A stretch of DNA of 64,000 nucleotides from assembly GCF_009834805.1 (NCBI RefSeq), contig NZ_WVHO01000010.1, positions 372,001-436,000 of the forward strand, given 5' to 3'. The position numbers and the translations under genes are program-made. Under the pieces are notes generated by a model. The model saw only the letters and a list, made by a program, of their open reading frames with translations. It was not told where the DNA came from and did not search any database. Source of the stretch: Saccharibacter sp. 17.LH.SD. GTDB lineage: Bacteria > Pseudomonadota > Alphaproteobacteria > Acetobacterales > Acetobacteraceae. Of this stretch, positions 20,034 to 32,999 are shown piece after piece; within the stretch, counting starts at the first letter, position 1; each line of letters opens with the position of its first letter.

Positions 20034-21239
20034 ATGGTCAGAAGTATTGTCACGCATCGCGTTTCCTTTCCCCGCCCCGGCCTAATGCGTCTTGGGCCTT
20101 TAGCCCTTGTCGGTCTAGCACTCCTTACGAGCTGCTCGTCGGATAATGTACAGCTTCCCTCGCCTAAATCGGCCGATGCGGAAACGATCTACAATTACGG
20201 TGTGGATGCTCTTCATGGCGGCCATTATAAAGTGGCAAGTGGAGAGTTTGAACTTCTACAACAAAACTATCCTTACTCAGGCTATACAGGTAATGCTGAA
20301 CTGATGGAGGGATATGCTTATTACCTACAGGGTGAATACGCTCTCTCAGTTCAGCAATTAGAACGGTATCTGCAGCTCCATCCGACAAGCCCGGATGCTG
20401 CTTATGCGTATTATCTTCGTGGCCTCTGCTATTATGAGCAGATTGGCGATGTGTCTCGTGACCAGCTGGGAACCATCGAAGCCATGGATGCCTTGCAAGA
20501 AGTGGTAGCGCGCTTCCCCCAAACGTCCTACGCACGTGACGCACAGCTGAAGATTGATCTTTGCCGTGACCATTTAGCTGGTAAAGAAATGTATGTTGGG
20601 CGTTTCTATCAGGCCGAAAAAGATTATCAGGCCGCTATTGGTCGTTATCAACGCGTTGTGCAGGACTTCCAAACAACCAACCATGTGCCTGAAGCTCTAG
20701 AACGCCTCGTTGAGGTCAACCTTGATCTCGGATTGCCGGATGAAGCCCGCCAAGCGGCCGCTGTTCTGGGATATAACGCTCCTGACAGCAAATGGTATCG
20801 TTACGCTTACGACAAGTTAAAATATAATGATCTTCTCACCCCGGATATACATCGCCCGCGTGATAAAAAATCCCGCAAACATGACAAGTATAATGACCCC
20901 GTAACACCTCAAACACAGAACCATAAATTTACGTCCATCGATTCATCCTCTCCAATGACGGATGCACACGGAAATAAAGTAGCCACTGTCTATATTCCGC
21001 CTCCAGGAGGAAACAGTGTCCAGAATAAGGTCACATCAGTCGATATTCCTCATCCTGGGGAAAACGCACATGGTCAGATCACATCTGCCAATGTGCCTTC
21101 CGGGAAGAATACGCATAATATGACCTTCCCTGGAAACAATTCCGAACAGCAGCCACAAAGACGTCGACGCGGTGGGTTCTTCTCATTCCTCAACCCTGTC
21201 GGGAATTTCTTTTCTGGTCTTTGGAATGATATCTTCTAA
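20034..21239 (+). CDS. bamD: Outer-membrane assembly lipoprotein BamD with long C-terminal extension
   Basis: BamD is a TPR-like lipoprotein of the BAM complex that inserts outer-membrane proteins. The N-terminus ends in a lipobox, LLTSC, with the cysteine at residue 34. TPR-like repeats follow (ADAETIYNYGVDALHGGHYK, QQNYPYSGYTGNAELMEGYA, HPTSPDAAYAYYLRGLCYY). The TPR core ends near residue 275, as in a normal BamD, but the protein runs to 401. The extra tail has imperfect repeats of the form V(A/T)(T/S)VxIPxPG and a basic, Gly/Phe-rich end. ATG 20034 is preferred because AAGG precedes it; ATG 20085 would give a shorter signal. Confidence 0.9.
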   Translation: MVRSIVTHRVSFPRPGLMRLGPLALVGLALLTSCSSDNVQLPSPKSADAETIYNYGVDALHGGHYKVASGEFELLQQNYPYSGYTGNAELMEGYAYYLQGEYALSVQQLERYLQLHPTSPDAAYAYYLRGLCYYEQIGDVSRDQLGTIEAMDALQEVVARFPQTSYARDAQLKIDLCRDHLAGKEMYVGRFYQAEKDYQAAIGRYQRVVQDFQTTNHVPEALERLVEVNLDLGLPDEARQAAAVLGYNAPDSKWYRYAYDKLKYNDLLTPDIHRPRDKKSRKHDKYNDPVTPQTQNHKFTSIDSSSPMTDAHGNKVATVYIPPPGGNSVQNKVTSVDIPHPGENAHGQITSANVPSGKNTHNMTFPGNNSEQQPQRRRRGGFFSFLNPVGNFFSGLWNDIF

Positions 21240-21304
21240 CCGATACCCTAAAAAAGGATCGCTCCCCGTTTGACAGACCGCCCGATAATACCGACAGTTA
21301 GGGT

Positions 21305-25110
<3,806 letters not shown>

Positions 25111-25153
25111 TCTGATAGCTTTTAAAAAGCAGAACAGGCTATGATAAAAAGGC

Positions 25154-26521
25154 ATGTCTTTCTTATCGCTCCATCACCATCCCCTTCTGATGCTCACTCT
25201 TGGGCTTCTTGCAACAGTCGCCTTAATTGGTGTGTCTGTTCTCATTTCTCTCTCTGAGATTTCATTCGCTGCCGCACGCGAGCCGCGGATGCGTATCCTC
25301 GCAGAGCAAGGCGACCAACGTGCGGCTGCCTTTCTGAAACTCCGCCGTAATAGTGGTCAGGTCATGACCACTATCCAAATCTGCCTCAACGCTGTTGGTG
25401 TGCTGGGTGGGGTTATTGGCGATGCCATGCTCAGTGAGCCTTTTGCCGCCGGTTTACATGCGTTAGGGCTCAGCTCCTCATTAGCCGATGAAATCGGGTC
25501 ACTCGCTGCCTTTTTATTGGTCACAGGCTTGTTCGTTCTCTTTGCAGATTTGCTCCCAAAACGTACGGCTATGAACGCGCCCGACCAGATCGCCCTTAGG
25601 GTAGGATGGTTTCCAACTCTTGCCTTAAAACTCCTCTACCCTGCTGTCTGGATTTTTTCCCATATCGCAGATGCCATTTTAAAGCTCCTCCGCATCCCTG
25701 CGACGGCGACGGTTGACCCTGTCACCCCAGAGGATCTTCGTGCCATGCTCGCCGCTGGAACGGCCTCCGGCGTGTTATTAGAACAAGAACATCAAATGAT
25801 CCAAAATGTTATGGATCTACAAAATCGCTCTGTAGCTTCTGCCATGACCCCGCGGGACGAAATTGTCTATTTAGATGCACATGAAAGCCTGGAAAGTCAG
25901 CGCGATAAAGTACGCGTTCGTCCCTATTCACGCTATCCTCTCTGTGATGGTGGTCTGGATCATGTCATTGGTTCTATTCGCGCAGAAGACGTACTTGTCG
26001 CTGTCGTGGACGAACCTGCTGTACTGACAAGCCAACCTGCTCCGGTCCGTAATCCAATCTTCCGGATGCGACGTGATGTACTCTCCCTCCCAGACACATT
26101 AAATCTGTGGGAGACACTCGCTCAGTTCGATACGCACGGGGCCGGGTTTGCCCTTATTATCAACGAATATGGACTTGTTGTCGGCCTCATTACCTTCAAG
26201 GATATTATGGGTGCTCTCATGGATGGGCTCGCCAATCCCTTTGAGGAACAGGCTATCGTTCGCCGTGATGACCATTCCTGGCTCATTGATGGAGCGGCTC
26301 CTATTGGCGATGTAATCCGTGAATTACATATTCCGCTTTTCGAGGATGGACAACAATTTGATACGGTCGGTGGGTTCGTTATGCATCGCCTCCGTCGTAT
26401 GGCTCGTAAAGCCGACCGTGTAGAAGCCGCTGGGTTTCGTTTCGAAGTGGTCGATGTCGAAGGTTTTCGCATTAACCAGCTTCTCGTGACCCGCATCGCT
26501 GAGAATATAGTGACCAAATAG
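25154..26521 (+). CDS. CNNM/CBS membrane protein, YtfL (PaeA)-like
   Basis: This belongs to the HlyC/CorC (CNNM) family. The 455-residue protein has an N-terminal DUF21/CNNM membrane domain with about four helices, including ISLSEISFAAAREPRMRIL and QICLNAVGVLGGVIGDAM, then a CBS pair (about residues 230-350) and a C-terminal CorC/HlyC domain. The wording of the first motifs is closest to E. coli YtfL (PaeA), reported to export polyamines. Others in the family handle magnesium or were called hemolysins, so the substrate is not certain. It starts 44 bases after ligA. Confidence 0.85.
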   Translation: MSFLSLHHHPLLMLTLGLLATVALIGVSVLISLSEISFAAAREPRMRILAEQGDQRAAAFLKLRRNSGQVMTTIQICLNAVGVLGGVIGDAMLSEPFAAGLHALGLSSSLADEIGSLAAFLLVTGLFVLFADLLPKRTAMNAPDQIALRVGWFPTLALKLLYPAVWIFSHIADAILKLLRIPATATVDPVTPEDLRAMLAAGTASGVLLEQEHQMIQNVMDLQNRSVASAMTPRDEIVYLDAHESLESQRDKVRVRPYSRYPLCDGGLDHVIGSIRAEDVLVAVVDEPAVLTSQPAPVRNPIFRMRRDVLSLPDTLNLWETLAQFDTHGAGFALIINEYGLVVGLITFKDIMGALMDGLANPFEEQAIVRRDDHSWLIDGAAPIGDVIRELHIPLFEDGQQFDTVGGFVMHRLRRMARKADRVEAAGFRFEVVDVEGFRINQLLVTRIAENIVTK

Positions 26522-26554
26522 AATCATCTTCCTCCGCTATCAGGGAATTATAGT

Positions 26555-28288
26555 ATGCTTCGCCCTTCTCTTCGCTTTGGCTATTCCCTGGCAGCTTTGC
26601 TGCTTTCATCGTCATTCTCCGCATGGGCCCTTCCCTTGCAACCTGACCCTCAAGCAGCCTCTCTACATGCTTTAGAGCAATTCCATTATACAGCCGAATG
26701 GCTTGAAGACCCCGTTTCTGCCACACTAAACGGGGTTCATAATGGGGATAGCCGTCTCCCTGACCTTTCTGATACCGCGCAAAAACGACGCCATTCTCGG
26801 CTTGTGCAAGAGCAAACAGCTCTCACAAACCTGGATCTTTCAAAAGCGCCGCAACGTGAACAGAATGATCGCGATATTCTCCTCGCAACGTTAAAAGGAG
26901 AACTTCTGTCTCTCAATGAGATACAGCCTGATCGCCATCAACCTGATTATGCACTATCAATCATCACAAATGGGCTTTACGGTCTCACGTGCCGCGATTA
27001 CGCGCCGGCATCAGAGCGCCTAAAAGCAGCAATCTCACGTTTATCACTCACCCCGTTATTTCTTCAGATGGCCTCTGCACGTCTGACACAAGTACCCTCT
27101 ATCTATGTCGAAATCGCGAAAGAAGACCTAGAGGGCGCGTTATCCTTTTTCCAAAACGACCTGCCACAAGCTTTTGTTGATGTAAAAGACCCTGCCCTTC
27201 AACAGCAATTTCACCAACAATTACAAAACGCTCTTGAGGCCCTTAAACATTATCAATCATTCGTCAATCATATTCACACGGAGGGAAGTTTTGCCCTTGG
27301 CCGGGCTCGCATGATCCAACTTTTACAAGCGGATATGATTGACCTTTCTCCCGAAGATATTCTTGCCCGTGGGGAAGCACAGCGTGAACAGGACTGGAAA
27401 CAATTCTGGCAAGTCGCACAGCAAATTAATCCTCACCATCCTGAAAATGCTCTCGCGGAGATAAGGAAAGATCATCCTTCTACAAAAGAGCTAATCCCGA
27501 CCGTCCAACAGCAACTCGGCAATGTGCAGTATTTTATCATAACCCATCATATTGTCACTTTACCAGCAACAACACTCCCTACCGTGCGCATTACACCAGA
27601 ATTTGAGCAAGCTCTTATTTCTGCCGCCACAGAATGGCCGGGCCCTTTTGAAACAAAGAAACTCCCTTCTTTTTACGATGTTACCCCTCCTTCACCTCAT
27701 CTTTCAGCTGCACAAAAAGAGCTTGCGCTACAAGATTTTAACCGGCCGGAACTTCTCAACATTACTATCCACGAGGCCCTTCCTGGTCATTTCGTGCAAG
27801 GGCTTTTCTTAATGTCCCATCCAGGATGGTCTCTCGTGAGACGCGGCGGTGGTTCTTACACCACGACGGAAGGCTGGGCCCACTACTCTGAGCAAATGAT
27901 GGTTGAACAAGGGTATGACCATGCCTCACTCGCCCTCCATCTTATGCAATTGCAGGATGCGCTCCTTCGCGATTGCCGCCTTCTTGTCTCCTTCGGTATG
28001 CATATGAAGGGGATGACCCTCAGTGAAGCAACAGAACTCATGCAAGATCGTTGCTTACAGTCCTCTGTTGCCGCCTATAAAGAAGCACGTCGCGGAACAG
28101 CAGATCCCGGTTATTTTTCTTACACCTTAGGAAAAATGATGATCTTGCAATTACGCCATGACCTCCAAAAACAACAAGGTTCTCATTTTTCGTTAGAACA
28201 ATTCCATGATGCTCTTCTAGGGGCTGGCCTTGTTCCAATGAAAGTGATTCGCCGTGAGCTGACCGGACAGGATGGATCTCTCCTATGA
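26555..28288 (+). CDS. Secreted DUF885-family zinc peptidase-like protein
   Basis: The 577-residue protein starts with a signal peptide (GYSLAALLLSSSFSAWA, likely cut after AWA) and so is exported. The body matches DUF885, whose hallmark is the metal-binding motif HEALPGH seen here in NITIHEALPGHFVQ, followed by EGWAHYSEQMM, which supplies another likely ligand. Family members are thought to be gluzincin-like carboxypeptidases or dipeptidases; the substrate is unknown. The TGA overlaps the pncA start (ATGA), so the two genes are probably co-translated although no shared pathway is evident. Confidence 0.85.
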   Translation: MLRPSLRFGYSLAALLLSSSFSAWALPLQPDPQAASLHALEQFHYTAEWLEDPVSATLNGVHNGDSRLPDLSDTAQKRRHSRLVQEQTALTNLDLSKAPQREQNDRDILLATLKGELLSLNEIQPDRHQPDYALSIITNGLYGLTCRDYAPASERLKAAISRLSLTPLFLQMASARLTQVPSIYVEIAKEDLEGALSFFQNDLPQAFVDVKDPALQQQFHQQLQNALEALKHYQSFVNHIHTEGSFALGRARMIQLLQADMIDLSPEDILARGEAQREQDWKQFWQVAQQINPHHPENALAEIRKDHPSTKELIPTVQQQLGNVQYFIITHHIVTLPATTLPTVRITPEFEQALISAATEWPGPFETKKLPSFYDVTPPSPHLSAAQKELALQDFNRPELLNITIHEALPGHFVQGLFLMSHPGWSLVRRGGGSYTTTEGWAHYSEQMMVEQGYDHASLALHLMQLQDALLRDCRLLVSFGMHMKGMTLSEATELMQDRCLQSSVAAYKEARRGTADPGYFSYTLGKMMILQLRHDLQKQQGSHFSLEQFHDALLGAGLVPMKVIRRELTGQDGSLL

Positions 28289-28848
28289 CATTATTCCACC
28301 CTCGCCCGAATGACGCTCTTCTTGTTGTTGATATGCAAAATGACTTTCTCCCTGGGGGGACCCTTCCTGTCCCCGAAGGCGACCTGATTATTCCAGCGAT
28401 TAATCAGCTCAGTCATGCCGGATTTAGTGCCGTCATTGCGTCCCAAGATTGGCACCCGGCGCAACATATGTCATTCGCAGCGCAAGGTGGCCCATGGCCA
28501 CCCCATTGTGTGGCCGGCTCACAAGGGGCAAACCTCCATCCCAAAATTGATCAAACAGCGATAACTCACGTTTTTCACAAAGGGATGATGGCGGACGCTG
28601 AATGCTATTCCGCTTTTGCTGATGAAAATGGCGTTCCAACGGGCCTGACAGCTCTTCTGACGGGCCTCGGAATTAGACGCCTTATCTTATGTGGCGTTGC
28701 ATTGGATTATTGTGTCAGGGCAAGTGCCTTTGATAGTCATCAAGCAGGCTTCAATACGGTTGTTCTCCCACATCTATGCCGTGCGATTTCTGCCCCTCGC
28801 CCCATTTTAGATGACCTAAAACAAACAGGGATTTCTCTCACTCCTTGA
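28285..28848 (+). CDS. pncA: Nicotinamidase PncA
   Basis: PncA hydrolyses nicotinamide to nicotinate in NAD salvage. The 187-residue isochorismatase-fold protein has the catalytic aspartate motif LLVVDMQNDFLPGG, the metal-binding SQDWHPAQHMSF, a conserved lysine in FHKGM, and the nucleophilic cysteine in LCGVALDYCVRASA. Length is ordinary. It overlaps the DUF885 gene by four bases and its end forms part of a strong inverted repeat facing the convergent gene. Confidence 0.95.
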   Translation: MTLFHPRPNDALLVVDMQNDFLPGGTLPVPEGDLIIPAINQLSHAGFSAVIASQDWHPAQHMSFAAQGGPWPPHCVAGSQGANLHPKIDQTAITHVFHKGMMADAECYSAFADENGVPTGLTALLTGLGIRRLILCGVALDYCVRASAFDSHQAGFNTVVLPHLCRAISAPRPILDDLKQTGISLTP

Positions 28849-28858
28849 GAGAAATCCC
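28828..28858. terminator. Perfect 12-bp hairpin between convergent genes
   Basis: Arms 28828-28839 and 28847-28858 pair perfectly over 12 bases with a 7-base loop. The left arm is inside the last codons of pncA and the right arm starts within its TGA. The convergent gene ends at 28871. Position fits a two-way terminator, but neither strand shows a T-tract. Confidence 0.6.
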
Positions 28859-28870
28859 CCACAATACCCC

Positions 28871-30325
28871 TTACGGCTGAGATGAGGATGTCTTTTGCAA
28901 CCATCCTCCCGTAAACCCTGCAAGTGTTAATCCACGACGGATGTAAGGGTTTTTCTTCATCACATTCCACACAAGGCCACTACGCCAGTTTTCCATCATG
29001 AGCAAAATAGGCCCCTGATCTATTCCTATCTGCTGCGTATCGACCCAGTAACTATTTCCTGTACGAAAGGATGGATTAAAAGCATCCGTAAAGCCATATT
29101 TCCCATAAATCTTATCACCATAGCGCTTTTTCATTTCTTCCAGCGCTGGCAGCACGATTTCTGGAGCAAACGCAATAGAACCTGCGGCCGCTGTTGGAGC
29201 AATCGTCCCATCGTCTAAAACATAATCGTGCCCTGCACCACGCGCACTATAAGCTAAATAATGGCGTTTACTTCCCTTAAAATCCTGCACAACATCACCC
29301 GGACCATCGGAGGCTGTGAGCCCCCAAACATCACTCCCATAGCCCTGCCATCCTCCTGGGTTGGTATGGGCATAGTCACGCTGTGCATACACAGCTGACC
29401 GGCTATTTTGAAAATAATCTGTATTATGCTTCTGACTAAAACTATCGCGAATACCTCTAAAATCAATCCACGATTCACTATACTGATGCCCAAAAAGAGG
29501 TGCAAAATTCAGGAATGTATGCCCCTGAAATTCTCCCCACTGATGGTCATAAGTTGCCGTCCATTTTTGCCAGGTATCAGCCGGCAAATTATAATGCGGT
29601 GCCCCTAAAGCTAGAACATAAATGATCAGCCCCTCATTATAACCTTTCCATTCTGCTGAAAGGAATGTGTTCGGCGGCGTCCATCCCATACTCAGCCAGG
29701 GGCCCTTATTCCCCCTCATCCATGTCCAATCAACACGTTTGTAAAGCTTATCTGCCGTTTGTCGGATAGCCTCTTCAGTCGCATCGGAATGATCAAAATA
29801 GGACTGAGAAAATAACACACCACTCATCAAAAGCGCTGTATCAACACTCGACAGTTCAGACCACTCAGCGGCACGTAATCCTGTATGTGGATCAAGGAAA
29901 TGATAGAAAAAGCCGTGATAGCCAGCCGATCCCATCACGTGGTCATTTTGAGGCAGTGCCAAAAGAAATTTAAGCGTTAATAACGTGCGTTCTGCGGCTT
30001 GCTCTCGCGTAATATAATGACGCTCAACGCCAATCCCATAAGCCGTTAAAGCAAAACCAACACTGGCGATACTGGACGCACCATTTGGCAAAGGAGCGCG
30101 GTCTGGCACAAGACCGTTTTGAGGATTCGCATTATCCCAGAACCAATTAAAGGTACGATGCTCAACATCTTCCACTAATTGGCAGTGTGACGTCTGAATC
30201 TGAGGATCATAACACGTGGATGAGACAATACGCTCTTCCGCCAAGGCATGCGACGTCCCAACACCACACCAACTTACAAGCGCTGCGAGGAGACCAGCAC
30301 CATAGAAATATTGTTTACGCCCCAT
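28871..30325 (-). CDS. Secreted glycoamylase-family (PF10091/GH144-like) glycan hydrolase
   Basis: Starting at the ATG at 30325, which follows AAGGTGG at a spacing of eight, the protein has 484 residues; a GTG at 30337 is possible but overlaps that site. It begins with a signal peptide ending near ALAEE. The body has RTFNWFWDNANPQNGLVPDR, ASIASVGFALTAYGIGVER, WSELSSVDTALLM and TAAAGSIAFAPE, features of the 'Glycoamylase' family (COG5368), which includes GH144 endo-beta-1,2-glucanases. So it probably acts on a glucan in the periplasm or outside the cell; the exact linkage is not decided by the sequence. Confidence 0.8.
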   Translation of the reverse strand: MGRKQYFYGAGLLAALVSWCGVGTSHALAEERIVSSTCYDPQIQTSHCQLVEDVEHRTFNWFWDNANPQNGLVPDRAPLPNGASSIASVGFALTAYGIGVERHYITREQAAERTLLTLKFLLALPQNDHVMGSAGYHGFFYHFLDPHTGLRAAEWSELSSVDTALLMSGVLFSQSYFDHSDATEEAIRQTADKLYKRVDWTWMRGNKGPWLSMGWTPPNTFLSAEWKGYNEGLIIYVLALGAPHYNLPADTWQKWTATYDHQWGEFQGHTFLNFAPLFGHQYSESWIDFRGIRDSFSQKHNTDYFQNSRSAVYAQRDYAHTNPGGWQGYGSDVWGLTASDGPGDVVQDFKGSKRHYLAYSARGAGHDYVLDDGTIAPTAAAGSIAFAPEIVLPALEEMKKRYGDKIYGKYGFTDAFNPSFRTGNSYWVDTQQIGIDQGPILLMMENWRSGLVWNVMKKNPYIRRGLTLAGFTGGWLQKTSSSQP

Positions 30326-30379
30326 ATAATATACCACCTTAATCCATCTCAGGCGGTTACTAACTTAGCCATAATCAAC

Positions 30380-30407
30380 AAATTTGCACGATAAAACACG
30401 CAAATTT
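30380..30407. promoter_or_regulatory. Possible operator upstream of the glycan hydrolase gene
   Basis: Perfect 8-base arms AAATTTGC (30380-30387) and GCAAATTT (30400-30407) flank a 12-base spacer, about 55 bases upstream of the minus-strand hydrolase start. A dyad of this size in an AT-rich gap suits a dimeric regulator. No regulator gene is adjacent, so function is inferred. Confidence 0.35.
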
Positions 30408-30475
30408 ATATAAAATTATCTTGCAGTGGTCCTCACTTCATAAAAGAAAACAAGATAAGATCATTTTTTTATATT

Positions 30476-31537
30476 TTACTCTCTCGTTATTTCCTTAAAT
30501 GCATCACGATAAACTAATGGTGCCTCTATATCTGAATAATGTTTTCTTCCGCCATAATGTTTTCGATGCACAGCATCATCAGAAAATATCGTATACTCTA
30601 TTCCATTAGAGTATGTATGGATTTGCCTGATTATGTCCTTATATTGTGGCCGATAAACGTAAATTATCATTGAATACATTAAAGGTCCGGCCAGACGCAG
30701 GGTCCCATAGAAGCCTACACCGCCAATCTCTTCATCATAAACCCTAATATTACACAATGCCTGCTGTATTGCATGCCGTATTATCGGATGCCCTGCCGCA
30801 CATATAATGCAATAATTCTCATATTCCCCATAGGTAATATGCTGCACCTCCTCGTGTGTTTGCATCCCATAATACCAAAAGGAAACAAGGTACTTATCGT
30901 CTGGTCGAATAACTTGATCTAATGGATACGAACATGTCGTTTTTAAATCAAAATAAACCCCACCTAACGCATAAATACAAAGCAACCTGAATAAATCTGC
31001 CCTCGCGCTTGGATATTCCTTATTGATCGAATCATAATATTTTAAAATTTCTTCACCATAGGTGTTTAAAATAAACTCTCTAACACTATGTTTCCCACCC
31101 TCGGACCAAAAATAGAAATTATAATTTGGATTAATGGCCGTTATCTTTTGCCTATTTTCCTCAAATATTTCTGGATATTGACCCGGATTACTAGGAAAAA
31201 CACCATATTGATGAATGTTTTTAGAAATACGATTGCGCAATTTCATGACAGGGATCGGTGGAGGCAAAATAGATGGATCAATTTTGCGAAATATCTCACG
31301 ACGCCCTACCCCATGATAGAATGTCGTCGATAAATCAGGATGTACCGCCAAATAGCCTTCATCAACTTTGAAAAAAGCAAGACGTGATTTCTCTAAATGG
31401 CGGATCTCAAAACCCGCTTGTTTGAGATCATCTTCTGTCGCCACAGAAGAGGCATCATCATAATATGCGCAAAGAAATTTATGCCCAATTTTACCATTCT
31501 GACAAACTAAGTATGTATTAAAGCATGAAATGAACAT
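30476..31537 (-). CDS. GT32-like glycosyltransferase with N-terminal accessory domain
   Basis: The 353-residue protein has a C-terminal sugar-transferase domain of the Gly_transf_sug/OCH1 type: ISKNIHQYG near residue 105, NYNFYFWSE, and SARADLFRLLCIYALGGVYF then DLKT at residues 177-200, where the acidic DxD-like motif reads DLK. No signal or membrane segment is evident. The first 95 or so residues are not part of that domain; they contain GYLAVHP and, about 14 residues later, EIFRKIDP, a pattern also found in the two neighbouring small proteins. AAGGAAG precedes the start. It is the last gene of a four-gene operon, 11 bases after its neighbour. Confidence 0.75.
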   Translation of the reverse strand: MFISCFNTYLVCQNGKIGHKFLCAYYDDASSVATEDDLKQAGFEIRHLEKSRLAFFKVDEGYLAVHPDLSTTFYHGVGRREIFRKIDPSILPPPIPVMKLRNRISKNIHQYGVFPSNPGQYPEIFEENRQKITAINPNYNFYFWSEGGKHSVREFILNTYGEEILKYYDSINKEYPSARADLFRLLCIYALGGVYFDLKTTCSYPLDQVIRPDDKYLVSFWYYGMQTHEEVQHITYGEYENYCIICAAGHPIIRHAIQQALCNIRVYDEEIGGVGFYGTLRLAGPLMYSMIIYVYRPQYKDIIRQIHTYSNGIEYTIFSDDAVHRKHYGGRKHYSDIEAPLVYRDAFKEITRE

Positions 31538-31548
31538 TATTAACTTCC

Positions 31549-32196
31549 TTAAAAAGTAAATTCCCCTAATCGTTTCACTGTGAGATCATATACCCTCCCA
31601 GGCATATATCCATTAAACCTCACAGAAACGGTCTCACCTTCTTGCAAACGTCCAACCTTGGCAAAAGCCTCTAGATTGTCCCGGATCGTTATGCGACGAC
31701 GGCCGAAATCAGCAATAAATAATTTATCATTACTTGGTAGAGGGAACCACAATCGAGGAAGTCTTTCACCTGTTTCTTCTAACCTCACCTCACTTGCATT
31801 TGGATGAGTCAGGTATAGAAAACCCATGAAGACATCATAGGGCAATGGGCAAAACTTCTCCCAATCATAACAACCATCGGAAAAAGATGTATTGTTACGT
31901 GCCGGATTAATACTTACATAAGCATTTAAATCAGGCCGATAAAGAGAGACTAAATTCTCCCCCTCGTTCCTTATTTCATATTCAGGGCTTTTTACAACAT
32001 CTCCAAATATGTTGTACCATTGCGGAGTAAACCTTTCCGGCAAAGGATAAGGCGCCATGACACACCCACTAAACAACATCCCCTGAAACGGCAAGCGAGC
32101 TAGAGCTTGTTTATGAGGCGTATAACACAAGACATGCCCAAAACAATCTAGGAACCACACCGGCTCACCAGAAGACGGGTATATACTCCTAGACAT
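31549..32196 (-). CDS. Unknown protein, paralog of the gene at 32267-32896
   Basis: I do not recognise a named family. The 215-residue protein has no signal peptide or membrane segment. Near the N-terminus is WFLDCFGHVL, then in the middle AYVSINPARNNTSF followed by YDWEKFCPLP. The upstream neighbour has WIMDWFGHLI, NYLSINPRSR and NDWERFIPVP at matching places, so the two are paralogs. The 'YLS...W-E-x-F' pattern recalls a lobe of fascin-like beta-trefoil domains; this is inference. Being between two glycosyltransferases suggests a part in making or binding a glycan. Confidence 0.7.
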   Translation of the reverse strand: MSRSIYPSSGEPVWFLDCFGHVLCYTPHKQALARLPFQGMLFSGCVMAPYPLPERFTPQWYNIFGDVVKSPEYEIRNEGENLVSLYRPDLNAYVSINPARNNTSFSDGCYDWEKFCPLPYDVFMGFLYLTHPNASEVRLEETGERLPRLWFPLPSNDKLFIADFGRRRITIRDNLEAFAKVGRLQEGETVSVRFNGYMPGRVYDLTVKRLGEFTF

Positions 32197-32228
32197 GGAA
32201 AAACCCTAATTTTTCAGCAAATAATAAT

Positions 32229-32254
32229 ATACCCCTATCTTTCAATAGGGGTAT
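32229..32254. terminator. Perfect 10-bp hairpin inside the glycosyltransferase operon
   Basis: Arms 32229-32238 and 32245-32254 pair perfectly over 10 bases around a 6-base loop, in the 70-base gap between the two paralogous genes. On the minus strand an AT-rich run follows but not a clean T-tract. It could cause partial termination or mark an mRNA processing site, lowering expression of the last two genes relative to the first two. Confidence 0.45.
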
Positions 32255-32266
32255 TGCTCTTAAATC

Positions 32267-32896
32267 TTAAAGTGCTTTTGCGCTACGTACAACAGACAAC
32301 TTCGCTGAATCGCCCTGGTTACTGACAAGCGCCACCTCAACAGCTTTCCCAGCTGGGGCACTGCCGATGCGGATAAGATTTTGTAAGTTACGCGTGATAG
32401 AGAAGGCAAACCCTCCGATCCACGCAAAATTACCAACATTCTCAGCAACAGACGGCCATACAAGCGCTGGTGCTGAATGCCCATTCATCTCAACCTTGCC
32501 ATAACTATGGTCTTGCAACACGCTCAAACCATCCATGGCTTCCTTGGGCACAGGAATAAAGCGTTCCCAATCATTGAGGTGCTCTGCATTCCAATGCGTA
32601 TCCCGGCTACGTGGGTTAATGGAAAGATAGTTTCCATTATCCTGATCTTGCAGGGCTACAACATGGTCGCCAGCCTCAACGAATTGAGCATCTGGCAGGT
32701 TCTGAGCCACAGATGCCGCATGACGGAACATCACACGAGCAGGCGGCTTCAGAGGCCATGCAGCCAAAATAAACGTATCTGGATAGTTACCTGGAGTAAA
32801 ATAAGTACGGACCAGAGCCCCATCTTCTGTCGGTTGTTCAATAAGATGGCCGAACCAGTCCATAATCCACAGACGCTGCAGTTTAATAGCTTCCAT
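32267..32896 (-). CDS. Unknown protein, paralog of the gene at 31549-32196
   Basis: ATG 32896 is used because GGATGG lies six bases before it; a TTG at 32911 overlaps that site. The 209-residue product has no signal or membrane segment. It contains WIMDWFGHLIEQP near the N-terminus, then NGNYLSINPRSRDTHW and NDWERFIPVPKEAM, each matched in the next gene. The C-terminal part (NFAWIGGFAFSITRNLQNLI) matches the neighbour's KLFIADFGRRRITIRDNLEAF less closely. Function unknown; the fascin/beta-trefoil likeness is a suggestion only. It follows the GT8 gene by about 100 bases. Confidence 0.7.
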   Translation of the reverse strand: MEAIKLQRLWIMDWFGHLIEQPTEDGALVRTYFTPGNYPDTFILAAWPLKPPARVMFRHAASVAQNLPDAQFVEAGDHVVALQDQDNGNYLSINPRSRDTHWNAEHLNDWERFIPVPKEAMDGLSVLQDHSYGKVEMNGHSAPALVWPSVAENVGNFAWIGGFAFSITRNLQNLIRIGSAPAGKAVEVALVSNQGDSAKLSVVRSAKAL

Positions 32897-32999
32897 AGTA
32901 ATCCATCCCAAAATGTAATATATACTGCTCTACAAGTAACACAAAAACAGGTGTTGTAAACTCATATCGCACGAGATTCTTCTAACAGCCGCTCTTCTA

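Noticed and set aside
32477-32959. 160-residue plus-strand frame over the paralog gene
   Set aside because: Antisense to a protein with a clear paralog next door.
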